A stretch of 64,000 bases of DNA from Andeanibacterium fulvum (GCF_037154085.1 NZ_JBANRM010000001.1:124001-188000), one strand, 5' to 3'; counted from the first letter of the stretch, positions 7,385 to 15,691 are shown. Program-made: numbers and translations. The notes: a model not told the origin generated them from the letters alone.

Positions 7385-8563
7385 TTATTTCGTGCCGACG
7401 ACTACTCCTTCGAAATAGGTGTTGGTCGGCGGCCGGTAGGATGCACCGCCCAGCCCGTCGTCGTAATTATAGATGGAGAAGGCATAGCCCATCTCGACTG
7501 CGGAGGGGCCGTAAAATCCGCCCAGGAATGCGCCCATCCTGAAATCGGGATCGGACGTGGTAAAGGTGCCGCTGAACTGGTTGCCCGCGTAAATCGTGCC
7601 GGTGCCGGCATAATCGCCGAGGAAGGACCCATCGGGCGCGGTAGAGAGCGAAAGCGTTGTGGCGACATTGCCATTACCGAAATTGACGTCGAAGCTCGCC
7701 GATCCGCCGATATCCTGCCTGATGGCTGGCCCGCCATTGGCACCGGTGACCGAGATCATGCTTCCGGCAACATGGGTCTTGTAGCTGGCGCTGCCGCTCT
7801 TGGGCATGTCCGCATCGGTGGGACTTCCGAAAAGCATATAGGTTTCGCGGGTTTCGTCCGACTGCTTGTTGGTGTGGGTCCAGAAGGCGAAGCTCAGATA
7901 GCCCAGCTTGATCGGCGCGCCCTTCGTGCTCGACCGGGATCGGACATTTCCGAATAATTTCAATGTGTCGGTGCTGGTATCTGAATCCAGTTGGTAGGTG
8001 TCGTAATAATTGCCGTTGGATATACGGTCGGCATGGACGAATTGCGAGAAAAAGCCCGGATCGGTGATGGTGCTGCCATCGGAATAGCCGGTGGTGAAGC
8101 TGCGATCGTCGACCAGCATATAGCTGCGGGTGGCAACATTGTAGGTGATCGAAAGCGTGCTGTCCCGGCCCATGACCTCGGACCTGCCGACAAAGGTCTT
8201 GGCCGTGTCACCGCTGGTGCGCGAGATGCGGGTCGAGGTGATCGACTGGAAAGTCCCCGACTTGCTCAGCGGAAACAGGGTGGTTGCAACCGGAGTGGGA
8301 GTGGGAGTGGGGGTTGGCGTCGGAGTAGGCGCGGGTGTGGGCGCAGGGCTGGGTGCCGGGGACGGCGTCGGCGAGGGAGCCGGCGAGGGTGCGGGCGAAG
8401 GCGGCGGGCTGGCCGTGGGGCTTGGGGCCGGGCTTGGCGTGGTCGTCGGAGGGGCGGACGGCGTGGGACTGGGCGTCGGAGTGGAATTGACGCCGCCGCC
8501 CCCGCACCCGAACAGAACGAACGTAAGTGCCAGCGTCGAGACAGTGCCCGAAAAACGCGCCAT
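7385..8563 (-). CDS. Lipoprotein with Pro/Thr/Ser linker and TbpB-like beta-barrel domain
   Basis: A 392-residue predicted lipoprotein. The start at 8563 gives MARFSGTVSTLALTFVLFGC, with lipobox LFGC and acylated Cys20; the longer open frame adds no signal. Residues about 28-92 are a PT/PS/PA repeat linker. The rest is beta-rich and ends in a block resembling the C-terminal barrel of transferrin-binding protein B/HpuA-like proteins: GDYAGTGTIYAGNQFSGTF, then GAFLGGFYGPSAVEMGYAF. That suggests a surface lipoprotein with a solute- or protein-binding barrel. The ligand is unknown, and no TonB receptor gene is adjacent. Family assignment is moderate. Confidence 0.75.
   Translation of the reverse strand: MARFSGTVSTLALTFVLFGCGGGGVNSTPTPSPTPSAPPTTTPSPAPSPTASPPPSPAPSPAPSPTPSPAPSPAPTPAPTPTPTPTPTPTPVATTLFPLSKSGTFQSITSTRISRTSGDTAKTFVGRSEVMGRDSTLSITYNVATRSYMLVDDRSFTTGYSDGSTITDPGFFSQFVHADRISNGNYYDTYQLDSDTSTDTLKLFGNVRSRSSTKGAPIKLGYLSFAFWTHTNKQSDETRETYMLFGSPTDADMPKSGSASYKTHVAGSMISVTGANGGPAIRQDIGGSASFDVNFGNGNVATTLSLSTAPDGSFLGDYAGTGTIYAGNQFSGTFTTSDPDFRMGAFLGGFYGPSAVEMGYAFSIYNYDDGLGGASYRPPTNTYFEGVVVGTK
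8288..8482. repeat. Low-complexity tandem repeat coding for a Pro-Thr/Ser linker
   Basis: Degenerate hexamer-like repeats (GGAGTGGGAGTGGG type on the + strand) code for the PTPSPAP linker of the lipoprotein on the minus strand. The most uniform part is a run of PT dipeptides near 8290-8330. Repeats of this kind can change length by slippage in multiples of six bases without breaking the frame. Confidence 0.8.
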
Positions 8564-8704
8564 GAATGATCCCCAGATGATTTGCGCCCGGCCGCGCGAG
8601 GCGGTCCACGCGGTCACGCTAGAACCGTATCATCTGAAAGCAATCAGGCGCGCGAATGACTGCGAAACAAAATGCTCCGATTCAAACCAATCGCTCGCGC
8701 CCGC

Positions 8705-9232
8705 TCACTTCTCCCTGAGGCGGGGCATCAGTTCCACGAAGTTGCAGGGCCGGTTGCGGCTGTCGAGTTGTTCGGCAAGGATGCCGTCCCACCCGTCCTT
8801 CACCGCGCCGTTCGATCCGGGCAGGGCGAAGACATAGGTCCCGCGCGATACCACGGCGCAGGCGCGCGATTGCACGGTGGAAGTGCCGATCGTGTTGAAG
8901 CTGATCCAGCGGAACAATTCGCCGAAGCCGGGAATGTCCTTTTCCTTCACGCGCTCCAGCGCCTCGGGCGTCACGTCGCGGCCGGTCAGGCCGGTGCCGC
9001 CGGTGATGATGACGGCGTCCACGCTCTGGTCGTCGATCCAGTTGTTCAGCCGTGCGGTGATGATGTTCACATCGTCCTTTTCCAGCGCGCGGCTGACGAG
9101 CTTGTGCCCGGCCGTCCTGATCCGCTCCGCCAGAATGTCTCCCGACGTGTCCTCATCCGGGCCGCGCGTGTCGGATACGGTGAGAAGGGCGATATTGATC
9201 GGCTTGAAAATACGTGCGGGATCGACCGCCAT
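8705..9232 (-). CDS. moaB: Molybdenum cofactor biosynthesis protein MoaB
   Basis: A 175-residue MoaB/MogA-family protein. In this family the protein binds molybdopterin and, in some members, adenylates it before molybdate insertion. The motif ITGGTGLTGRDVTPEA lies near residues 75-91, followed by PGFGELFRWISF and the C-terminal FALPGSNGAVKDGWDGIL block. Length and motifs match MoaB rather than the larger MoeA. It lies downstream of the lytic transglycosylase gene in the same direction with a 74-base gap; no other molybdenum genes are nearby. Confidence 0.93.
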   Translation of the reverse strand: MAVDPARIFKPINIALLTVSDTRGPDEDTSGDILAERIRTAGHKLVSRALEKDDVNIITARLNNWIDDQSVDAVIITGGTGLTGRDVTPEALERVKEKDIPGFGELFRWISFNTIGTSTVQSRACAVVSRGTYVFALPGSNGAVKDGWDGILAEQLDSRNRPCNFVELMPRLREK

Positions 9233-9306
9233 GGCATTGGCCCCCTGGGAAAGACTGAAGTGGTGCCGTAGACCGGCCCGGTTACTGAATTAGTCGTGCT
9301 TCGCGA

Positions 9307-11067
9307 TTAGTCGCGTTTCGCGGAAAGCCAGGCCCGGCCGTTCTTGGGCTGGCCCGGGAAGAGCGGCCACTGGCCTTGCGCCAGTGCCATCCGGCTGGGC
9401 GATTCGCTTTCCGCCTGCCGCTCATACATCCAGTAATTGCGCATCACGATGGCCACGTAGCCGCGCGTTTCCCAATAAGGGATGGATTCCATGTAGAGCA
9501 GCGGATCGCCCTGATCGCGCACTTCGCTGTTCCAGCGGGTCACGGGGCTGAGGCCGGCATTATAGGCGGCCATGATCTTGGGCAGCTTGCCTTCGGTCGC
9601 GGTGGAATCGCGCAGCATTTCAAGATTTTGCTGGCCGAATGCGAGATTGACTCGAGGATCGTCAAGATCGACGGCGGAAGCCGAGAGGTTCAGGCGCGGG
9701 GCATGTTCGCGCACGGTGATCGGCGTGATCTGCATCAGGCCGCGCGCATTGGCCGGGCTGACGGCACTGGTGCGGAAGTTCGATTCCTGCAGCGCATGGG
9801 CATAGGCCAGCGCCGGATCGACTTCCCAGCCGGTGACGGGCATCCACTTGGGCGCCGGATAGGCGGAGGCCGGATCGGCCTTGCCACCCGAAGGCGCATT
9901 GTTCGCCATGAACAATTGCGTGGAAGGCAGGCCAAGGCCGCGCGCAAGGCGGGAAAGCGCCTCGTAATCCGCGGCATCGCCGATCTTGGCCTGATGGATC
10001 AGCAATTCGCTCGCCAGATCGTCCCGCCCGATTTCGGCCAGTTCGATGGCCATGCGGACGTTTTCCTTGCCCTGCAGGCGGTCCCAGTCCTTCTGGTTGA
10101 AGTCGGGCTTCGCGAAGCGGTCGGGCAGTTGCATGCCGAGCTGTTCGGCCGCCAGCATGCCATAAAGCGTTTCGTCCGAACGCGCGGCATCGCGCAGATG
10201 GGCGCTGGCCTTTTCGGGCATGCGGCAACGCACGGCGGCGCGATTGGCCCAGTAATGGGCCGCGGCGCTCAGTTCCGGATTGGTGCTGCGCTGGGCGGCA
10301 TTCTCGAAGCCGAACAAGGATGTAGTGCAATCGTTGAGGCGCCAGGCGGCAAGGCCGGTTACCCAATGGCCTTCGGCGACCCACGGCCCGGCACCGTCAC
10401 CGATGGTGAGGGACAGGGCCAGCGCATCGCTGTCGCGGTTCTCGATGTAATAGCTCCACGCCACGCGCTGGCGCCATTCGGCGCGCGCTTCGGGGCTGAG
10501 CTGCGCGTCGACCCCGCCCAGCGCCTCGCGGGCGCCATCGGGATCGTCGTTGGTGATCCGCTCCAGAATACGGCTCTTCACCGCTTCGGGCATGGTGCCA
10601 TCCTCGATCGCACCGGGGCGGATGCGCTTGGGGATGGAGGGCTGGCGATAGAGGCTCTGGGCGCCGGGCAGGGCGGGCGCGGCGGCAAGGCCGCGCTTCA
10701 GGCCCAGCTTCGTGATGCGATCGGCCTGGGGCAGCAGCGCGCCGTCCTTCAGCCAGCTTTCGATCTGCGGCAGCTCGACCTTGGGGGAGGTGGCCGCGAG
10801 GTAATATTCAGCCAGCGCCACCTTGTGCAGCGGCCCGTCCTTGCGCTGGGCAAGCAGGTCCTGGACCTTCTTCCAGTCCGCCTTGTCGATCGCGCCGAAG
10901 ACCTCGGTGTAATATTCCCGGTCGGACTGGGGCAGCAGCGTCGGCACGTTCCGGCCAGTCGCATGGGCGTGGAAATATTCGATGCTGTCGGCCATGGCCG
11001 GCGCGGTGAGGGTGAGTGCGATCCCGCCTGCAAACAGGGCGAGCGCCTTGCGTGTCGTGCGAGCCAT
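9307..11067 (-). CDS. slt: Soluble lytic murein transglycosylase (SLT family)
   Basis: A 586-residue periplasmic peptidoglycan lyase. The signal peptide is residues 1-26 (ending TAPAMA). A long alpha-helical superhelical region follows. The C-terminal SLT domain at about residues 420-540 has the catalytic glutamate in HALQESNF and the family signature ANARGLMQITP, then AYNAGLSPVTRWN. These enzymes cleave the MurNAc-GlcNAc bond to give 1,6-anhydro ends. The start is 3 bases from the stop of the upstream UDG-like gene, so the two are probably co-transcribed. Confidence 0.93.
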   Translation of the reverse strand: MARTTRKALALFAGGIALTLTAPAMADSIEYFHAHATGRNVPTLLPQSDREYYTEVFGAIDKADWKKVQDLLAQRKDGPLHKVALAEYYLAATSPKVELPQIESWLKDGALLPQADRITKLGLKRGLAAAPALPGAQSLYRQPSIPKRIRPGAIEDGTMPEAVKSRILERITNDDPDGAREALGGVDAQLSPEARAEWRQRVAWSYYIENRDSDALALSLTIGDGAGPWVAEGHWVTGLAAWRLNDCTTSLFGFENAAQRSTNPELSAAAHYWANRAAVRCRMPEKASAHLRDAARSDETLYGMLAAEQLGMQLPDRFAKPDFNQKDWDRLQGKENVRMAIELAEIGRDDLASELLIHQAKIGDAADYEALSRLARGLGLPSTQLFMANNAPSGGKADPASAYPAPKWMPVTGWEVDPALAYAHALQESNFRTSAVSPANARGLMQITPITVREHAPRLNLSASAVDLDDPRVNLAFGQQNLEMLRDSTATEGKLPKIMAAYNAGLSPVTRWNSEVRDQGDPLLYMESIPYWETRGYVAIVMRNYWMYERQAESESPSRMALAQGQWPLFPGQPKNGRAWLSAKRD

Positions 11068-11070
11068 CCG

Positions 11071-11829
11071 TCAGTCCGAGCCGTCCGTCCAATCGAGCCA
11101 TCGCTGCCAGAAACCGGCCCGTGCATTCGGGCGCGCCAGCAGAAAATCGAGGCTCCTCTCCGCCAATAGCGGAAAAGTCGAACCTTGATGGTTAATTTTT
11201 CGCAAAGATGCAGGGTTTTGCGTCGGATCGTGGCCGATCAGCGGCAGGATGTCGCGTCCGAAGGCAATCACGCGCCGGGGCCTGACCAGCGCGACGTGAT
11301 GCAGGGCCACTGCGCCGAGGCCACCCGCCAGCAGCGAGGCCCAGTCGGCGGCCGGGGTGTGGCGGGCAAGCGTGCTGGCGAAATAGACCTGCGCCGGGTC
11401 CACTCCCGCCGCGCGCAGGAAGCTGGCGAGCAGCCGGCCCCGCGCGCCGGACAGCAGGGTTTCGGCATCGTCCGGCTCGGGTTCGGGCACCAGAACCATC
11501 AGGCTGGCCCCGGCGGCCCCGCGCGGCGCGATGCGCGGACGGGCGCCCCCGATGTCGAGACTCGGCTCGGCCAGCCACCATTCGCCGAAGGCCTCCAGCG
11601 TCTGCGGCCAGCTTGCCGGATCGCCGCCGATGGCAGGGCGCCTCGCCTCGGGTTCCGGTGCCGGCATGGCGAAGGCCGGGCGGGCAGGGGCAGCGGGCGC
11701 TTCCTCTTCCGGCTCGCGCAGCCAGACTTCCGTAGCGTCGGCAAAGTCATGATCCACGCCGGCCTCGCGCCACCAATCCTGCGCGGCGGCGATCTGCTGT
11801 GCCAGTGTGAGGGGAAAGCTCGTGTCCAT
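11071..11829 (-). CDS. Uracil-DNA glycosylase-like protein, degenerate active site
   Basis: A 252-residue protein that aligns by eye with the C-terminal fold of family 4-type uracil-DNA glycosylases: VYFASTLARHTPAADWASLL, LVRPRRVIAFGRDILPLIG, and an end like the usual HPSYLLR region, here RSLDFLLARPNARAGFWQRW. The expected GEAPG-type water-activating motif is replaced by LVPEPEPDD, and four iron-cluster cysteines are not seen. It may have lost glycosylase activity. The N-terminal 90 residues are acidic and proline/alanine-rich. Start MDTSFPLT (11829) was chosen over a longer frame that overlaps the divergent ETF-QO promoter region. It is followed closely by slt. Confidence 0.7.
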   Translation of the reverse strand: MDTSFPLTLAQQIAAAQDWWREAGVDHDFADATEVWLREPEEEAPAAPARPAFAMPAPEPEARRPAIGGDPASWPQTLEAFGEWWLAEPSLDIGGARPRIAPRGAAGASLMVLVPEPEPDDAETLLSGARGRLLASFLRAAGVDPAQVYFASTLARHTPAADWASLLAGGLGAVALHHVALVRPRRVIAFGRDILPLIGHDPTQNPASLRKINHQGSTFPLLAERSLDFLLARPNARAGFWQRWLDWTDGSD

Positions 11830-11920
11830 ATCTCGGCCGCCAGTCTTGACCTCGCCGCCGCCAGCAATCAAGGCTCCTGCGTTCACCAAGGCACAAGTTT
11901 CGACCAAGGACTGCCCCGAA

Positions 11921-13567
11921 ATGAGCGAACGCGAATCCATGCCCTATGACGTTGTGGTGGTTGGAGCCGGCCCTGCCGGGCTCTCCGCCGCGATCCGTCT
12001 CAAGCAGCTCGCCCCGGATGCGACTGTCTGCATCCTTGAAAAAGGCTCGGAAGTCGGCGCCCATATCCTCTCGGGCGCGGTGGTCGATCCCAGGGCGCTG
12101 GACGAATTGCTGCCGGACTGGCGCGAGGATGGCTGCCCGATGGCTGAAACGCCGGTGACCGATAACTGGCACTGGGCGCTGACCGCCACGGGCAAGCTCG
12201 ACATGCCGCATGCCATGATGCCCCCGCTGATGAGCAACAAGGGTTGCTACACCGGCTCGCTGGGCAATCTGTGCCGCTGGCTGGCCGAAAAGGCCGAGGC
12301 GCTGGGCGTGGAAGTGTTCCCCGGCTTCCCGGCATCGGAAGTGCTGTTCGACGAGAGCGGCGCGGTGATGGGCGTCGCCACGCAGGATATGGGCGTGGCC
12401 AAGGATGGCAGCCACAAGGCTGACTATCAGCCGGGCATGGAACTGCACGCCAAATATACTCTGTTTGCCGAAGGCGCGCGCGGCCACCTGACCAAGCGGC
12501 TCAAGGCGCATTACGATCTGGAGCGGGATTGCCAGCCGCAGGTCTATGGCATCGGCATCAAGGAATTGTGGGACATCGCGCCCGAAAAGCACGTGCCGGG
12601 CCGGGTACTCCACACGCAGGGCTGGCCGCTGAGCGAAAGCGGCAGCTGGGGCGGCGGGTTCCTCTACCATCAGGCCAACGGGCAGGTGGCGCTCGGCTTC
12701 GTCACCGCTCTCGATTACGCGAACCCCTATGTCTATCCCTTCGAGGAATTCCAGCGCTGGAAGCAGCACCCGGAAATCCGCGCCATTCTGGAAGGCGGCC
12801 GCCGCGTTTCCTATGGCGCGAGGGCGATCAATGAAGGCGGCTGGCAGTCCGTGCCGAAGCTGGAATTCCCCGGCGGTGCGCTGATCGGTTGTTCGGCAGG
12901 CTTCGTGAACGTGCCGCGCATCAAGGGCAGCCATACCGCGATGAAGAGCGGGATGCTCGCCGCCGAGGCAATTGCCGAAGCCTTCCAGACGGGCCGCCAG
13001 AATGACGAGCTGACCGGATATGGCGCGGCCCTGCGCCAGAGCTGGATCGCCAAGGAACTGGAACTGGTGAAGAATGCCGAGCCGCTGGTGGCAAAGTTCG
13101 GCGGAACTCTGGGCACGGTGCTGGCGGGCGCCGACATGTGGCTGCGCACTTTGGGCATCCGCCTGCCGTTCACCATGGCCCATCACACCGATGCCTCTGC
13201 CACCGGACAGGCGAAGGATTACAAGCCCATCGCCTATCCCAAGCCCGATGGCGTGATCAGCTTTGACCGGCTTTCCTCCGTGTTCCTGTCGAACACCAAT
13301 CACGAGGAAGACCAGCCCTGTCACCTGAAGCTGAAAGACCCGGAGGTTCCGGTCGAGATCAACCTGCCGGTCTATGCCGGGCCGGAAGCCCGCTATTGCC
13401 CGGCAGGCGTATATGAATTCGTCGGCGTGGAGGAAGGCAATCCCAGCCTGGTGATCAACGCCCAGAACTGCGTCCACTGCAAGACCTGCGACATCAAGGA
13501 CCCGACGCAGAACATCGAATGGGTAACGCCAGAAGGCGGCGGCGGGCCGAACTATCCGAATATGTGA
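11921..13567 (+). CDS. Electron transfer flavoprotein-ubiquinone oxidoreductase
   Basis: A 548-residue inner-membrane-associated ETF-QO that passes electrons from electron transfer flavoprotein to ubiquinone, linking acyl-CoA dehydrogenation to respiration. The FAD-binding motif GAGPAGL is at residues 15-21. GGGFLYHQANGQVALGFV and GCSAGFVNVPRIKGSHTAMK are typical of the family. The [4Fe-4S] ligands are in RYCPAGVYE and in CVHCKTC at residues 517-523. Start MSERESMPYD fits the family; the frame is open upstream without similarity. It is divergent from the UDG-like/slt/moaB block. Confidence 0.95.
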   Translation: MSERESMPYDVVVVGAGPAGLSAAIRLKQLAPDATVCILEKGSEVGAHILSGAVVDPRALDELLPDWREDGCPMAETPVTDNWHWALTATGKLDMPHAMMPPLMSNKGCYTGSLGNLCRWLAEKAEALGVEVFPGFPASEVLFDESGAVMGVATQDMGVAKDGSHKADYQPGMELHAKYTLFAEGARGHLTKRLKAHYDLERDCQPQVYGIGIKELWDIAPEKHVPGRVLHTQGWPLSESGSWGGGFLYHQANGQVALGFVTALDYANPYVYPFEEFQRWKQHPEIRAILEGGRRVSYGARAINEGGWQSVPKLEFPGGALIGCSAGFVNVPRIKGSHTAMKSGMLAAEAIAEAFQTGRQNDELTGYGAALRQSWIAKELELVKNAEPLVAKFGGTLGTVLAGADMWLRTLGIRLPFTMAHHTDASATGQAKDYKPIAYPKPDGVISFDRLSSVFLSNTNHEEDQPCHLKLKDPEVPVEINLPVYAGPEARYCPAGVYEFVGVEEGNPSLVINAQNCVHCKTCDIKDPTQNIEWVTPEGGGGPNYPNM

Positions 13568-13570
13568 AAT

Positions 13571-13617
13571 CCTCCCCCAGCGGGGGAGGGGGACCACCGC
13601 AGGTGGTGGAGGGGCAC
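13571..13617. repeat. Palindromic repeat, left copy flanking the DUF559 gene
   Basis: Four bases after the ETF-QO stop comes CCTCCCCCAGCGGGGGAGGG followed by GGACCACCGCAGGTGGTGGA and GGGGCAC. Two small palindromes lie side by side. The reverse complement of this unit recurs at 13997-14045, so the two copies bracket the DUF559 gene in inverted orientation. The right copy differs mainly in the loops. Confidence 0.85.
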
Positions 13618-13621
13618 AGGG

Positions 13622-14053
13622 GTGATCACCGGACCTCGCGACACAGTCAAACGCGCTCGCAAACTGCGCAGCGAAATGACCTTGCCTGAGGCGATGCTCT
13701 GGCGGGAAATGCGCAAACGCCCGCAAGGGTTGAAATTCCGCCGGCAGCATCCGGCAGGGGATTACGTGCTGGATTTCTATTGTGCGGCGGCCCGTCTGGC
13801 GATCGAGGTGGACGGATTTACCCATAGCGGAATGCGGGCGGCGAAGGCGGATGCTGCTCGGTCCTATTTCCTCAGGTCGCAAGGCGTTGCTACATTGCGT
13901 GTCCCGGCCAAGGCTGTGCTGGACGATGTCGGGGCGGCGATGGAGCGGGTAGTTGAGGTTTGTTGTGACAGGATTGGTGCTTCGATGACCCCGCGCGTGC
14001 CCCTCCACCATCCTGCGGATGGTCCCCCTCCCCGGGACGGGGAGGAAGCATGA
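13622..14053 (+). CDS. DUF559 protein (PD-(D/E)XK / Vsr-like endonuclease fold)
   Basis: A 143-residue protein of the DUF559 family, which is related to very-short-patch repair and restriction-endonuclease-like nucleases. The RARKLRSEMTLPEAMLW start with E23, YVLDFYC with D51, and AIEVDG with E62 and D64 match the nuclease core, followed by RSYFLRSQGVATLRVPAKAVL. The start is GTG, only four bases after the left repeat. From about residue 126 the protein is coded by the right copy of the repeat (RVPLHHPADGPPPRDGEEA), so the tail is repeat-derived. The TGA stop overlaps the ATG of ispE. The gene sits as an insert between ETF-QO and ispE. Confidence 0.88.
   Translation: MITGPRDTVKRARKLRSEMTLPEAMLWREMRKRPQGLKFRRQHPAGDYVLDFYCAAARLAIEVDGFTHSGMRAAKADAARSYFLRSQGVATLRVPAKAVLDDVGAAMERVVEVCCDRIGASMTPRVPLHHPADGPPPRDGEEA
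13997..14045. repeat. Palindromic repeat, right copy, inverted, inside the 3' end of the DUF559 gene
   Basis: GTGCCCCTCCACCATCCTGC, then GGATGGTCCCCCTCCCCGGG and ACGGGGAGG, is the reverse complement of the left copy at 13571-13617 apart from loop changes and a few substitutions. It codes for the C-terminal tail of the DUF559 protein and ends five bases before the ispE start, so it also supplies the ispE ribosome-binding region (GGGGAGGAAGC). Confidence 0.85.
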
Positions 14054-14856
14054 AAGAAACCGCCTACGCCAAGATCAATCTCGCCCTGCATGTCCGGCGG
14101 CGGCGGGAGGATGGGTATCATGAGCTGGAAACGCTCTTCGCCTTTGTCGATGCTGGGGATGAACTCACCGCGCGGCAGGCGGAGGAGGACAGCCTTGTCG
14201 TAACCGGCGAATTCGGCGGTGCACTGACCGATCCCTTCGGCAATATCGTCGCCCGCGCGCTGGGCGCCTTGCCGCGCGCGGATGGGCTGGCGATCGCGCT
14301 GGAAAAGAACCTGCCGGTCGCGGCCGGGCTGGGCGGGGGCTCCGCCGATGCCGGGGCGGTGTTCCGGCTGGTGGAGCGCATGCATGGTCTGCCCGACGAT
14401 TGGCGCGAACGTGCCGCGCGGCTGGGGGCGGATGTGCCCGCCTGCGTGGAAAGCGTGACCTGCGTGGGGCGCGGCACGGGGACGCAGCTGGAGCCCGGCC
14501 CGGCCGATCTTGCCGGAACGCCCGTGCTGCTGGTCAATCCCCGCATTCCGCTGGCTACCGGGCCGGTGTTCAAGGCGTGGGACGGGCAGGATCGCGGGCC
14601 CATGCCGGAAGGCAGTGCGCGGCAGATCGCGCTGGAAGGGCGCAACGATCTGGAAGCGCCCGCCATCTCCCTCTGCCCCGAAATCGCCGATGTGTTGCGT
14701 GATCTTGAGGCAACAGGCCCCTGGCTGTCGCGCATGTCCGGCAGCGGGGCGACCTGTTTTGCCCTGTTCGACAGCCCGCAGGCCTTGCGCGACGCGGCAG
14801 AGCGGCTAGCGCAGGAACATCCCCAATGGTGGCGCATGGAAGGCAGACTGCGATGA
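14050..14856 (+). CDS. ispE: 4-(cytidine 5'-diphospho)-2-C-methyl-D-erythritol kinase
   Basis: A 268-residue GHMP kinase that phosphorylates CDP-methylerythritol in the MEP route to isoprenoids. N-terminal AYAKINLALHVRRRREDGYH carries the substrate-binding lysine region. The GHMP ATP-binding loop PVAAGLGGGSADAG is at residues 89-102. The C-terminal LSRMSGSGATCFALF is the third GHMP motif. Length is normal. The ATG overlaps the stop of the DUF559 gene, and its own stop overlaps the next start (ATGA), so translation is probably coupled. Confidence 0.95.
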   Translation: MKETAYAKINLALHVRRRREDGYHELETLFAFVDAGDELTARQAEEDSLVVTGEFGGALTDPFGNIVARALGALPRADGLAIALEKNLPVAAGLGGGSADAGAVFRLVERMHGLPDDWRERAARLGADVPACVESVTCVGRGTGTQLEPGPADLAGTPVLLVNPRIPLATGPVFKAWDGQDRGPMPEGSARQIALEGRNDLEAPAISLCPEIADVLRDLEATGPWLSRMSGSGATCFALFDSPQALRDAAERLAQEHPQWWRMEGRLR

Positions 14857-15581
14857 TCGAGCATGAGGCATACCGGATATTGGGAACCCCGCGTTTCGGC
14901 GGCATCCTCGTCATTTCGGACCATGCTTCGAACCTCGTGCCCGCCGATATTGACCTCGGTATCGATCCGGCGCTGATGAACGATCACATCGCCATCGACA
15001 TCGGCGTGGGCGCGGTGGGTGAACTGATGGCCCGCCAGCCGGGGATCGCCGCCTTTCAGGGCAATGTCAGCCGACTGGTCTGCGACTTCAACCGGGACGA
15101 GGATCCCCTCGCCAGCGTTCCGGAAGTGAGCGACGGGGTGGAGATCCCCGGCAATCGCGGCGATGTGCATGAGGCGCGGCTGGCGCGTTTCTATCGCCCC
15201 TATCACAGTGCGCTGGCCCACCTGCTGGCGGAAACGCCGCCGTCGCTGATCCTTTCGCTCCACAGCTTCACGCCGCAGCTTGCCAGCGATCCGCACAGCC
15301 ATCGCCCGTGGGATTGCGGGGTGCTGTATAATCAGGACGATCGCGCCTCGCGCGTTGCGATCCCGCTGCTGGAGGCCGAAGGCCTGCATGTGGGCGAGAA
15401 CGAGCCCTATTCGGGCAAGATCCTCAACACGACGATGAACGTCCATGCCGAGGCGGAGGGGCGGCCCTATTTCGGGGTGGAAATCCGGCAGGACAAGGTG
15501 ACTACTTCCGCCCAGCAGGAAGAATGGGCCGAGCGGCTGGCGCGCATCTGCAACCGGGTTGCGATAGCGATTGGGGAATGA
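14853..15581 (+). CDS. N-formylglutamate amidohydrolase family protein
   Basis: A 242-residue member of the N-formylglutamate amidohydrolase (HutG-like) family, zinc-dependent hydrolases related to carboxypeptidases. Visible motifs: ISDHASNLVPADIDLGI near residues 22-38, DFNRDEDPLASVPEVSDGVE, LSLHSFTPQL, and NEPYSGKILNTTMN; FGVEIRQDKVTT holds a conserved glutamate. No histidine-utilization genes are nearby, so the real substrate is uncertain. The start was set at the ATGA overlap with ispE; the longer frame runs back into ispE. Confidence 0.88.
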   Translation: MIEHEAYRILGTPRFGGILVISDHASNLVPADIDLGIDPALMNDHIAIDIGVGAVGELMARQPGIAAFQGNVSRLVCDFNRDEDPLASVPEVSDGVEIPGNRGDVHEARLARFYRPYHSALAHLLAETPPSLILSLHSFTPQLASDPHSHRPWDCGVLYNQDDRASRVAIPLLEAEGLHVGENEPYSGKILNTTMNVHAEAEGRPYFGVEIRQDKVTTSAQQEEWAERLARICNRVAIAIGE

Positions 15582-15590
15582 TCCACCCTT

Positions 15591-15691
15591 GTCACCCCGG
15601 ACTAGTTCCGGGGTCCAGCTTCTGCCTTCTTCCCACCACTGCGCCTCTATGTAAGAAATCCAGCTGGACCCCGGAACATGTCCGGGGTGAC
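15591..15691. repeat. Palindromic repeat, GTCACCCCGGAC family
   Basis: The left arm is GTCACCCCGGACTAGTTCCG continuing to GGGTCCAGCT (15591-15620). The inverted arm is AGCTGGACCCCGGAACATGT then CCGGGGTGAC (about 15662-15691). The arms also hold inner palindromes (CCGGAACATGTCCGG). It lies 9 bases after the amidohydrolase stop and could form the transcript-end hairpin of the ispE operon. Confidence 0.82.

Noticed and set aside
11747..14011. 754-residue minus-strand frame opposite ETF-QO and DUF559
   Set aside because: Shadow frame of ETF-QO on the opposite strand; no start context, no motifs, and it would span two unrelated genes plus a repeat.
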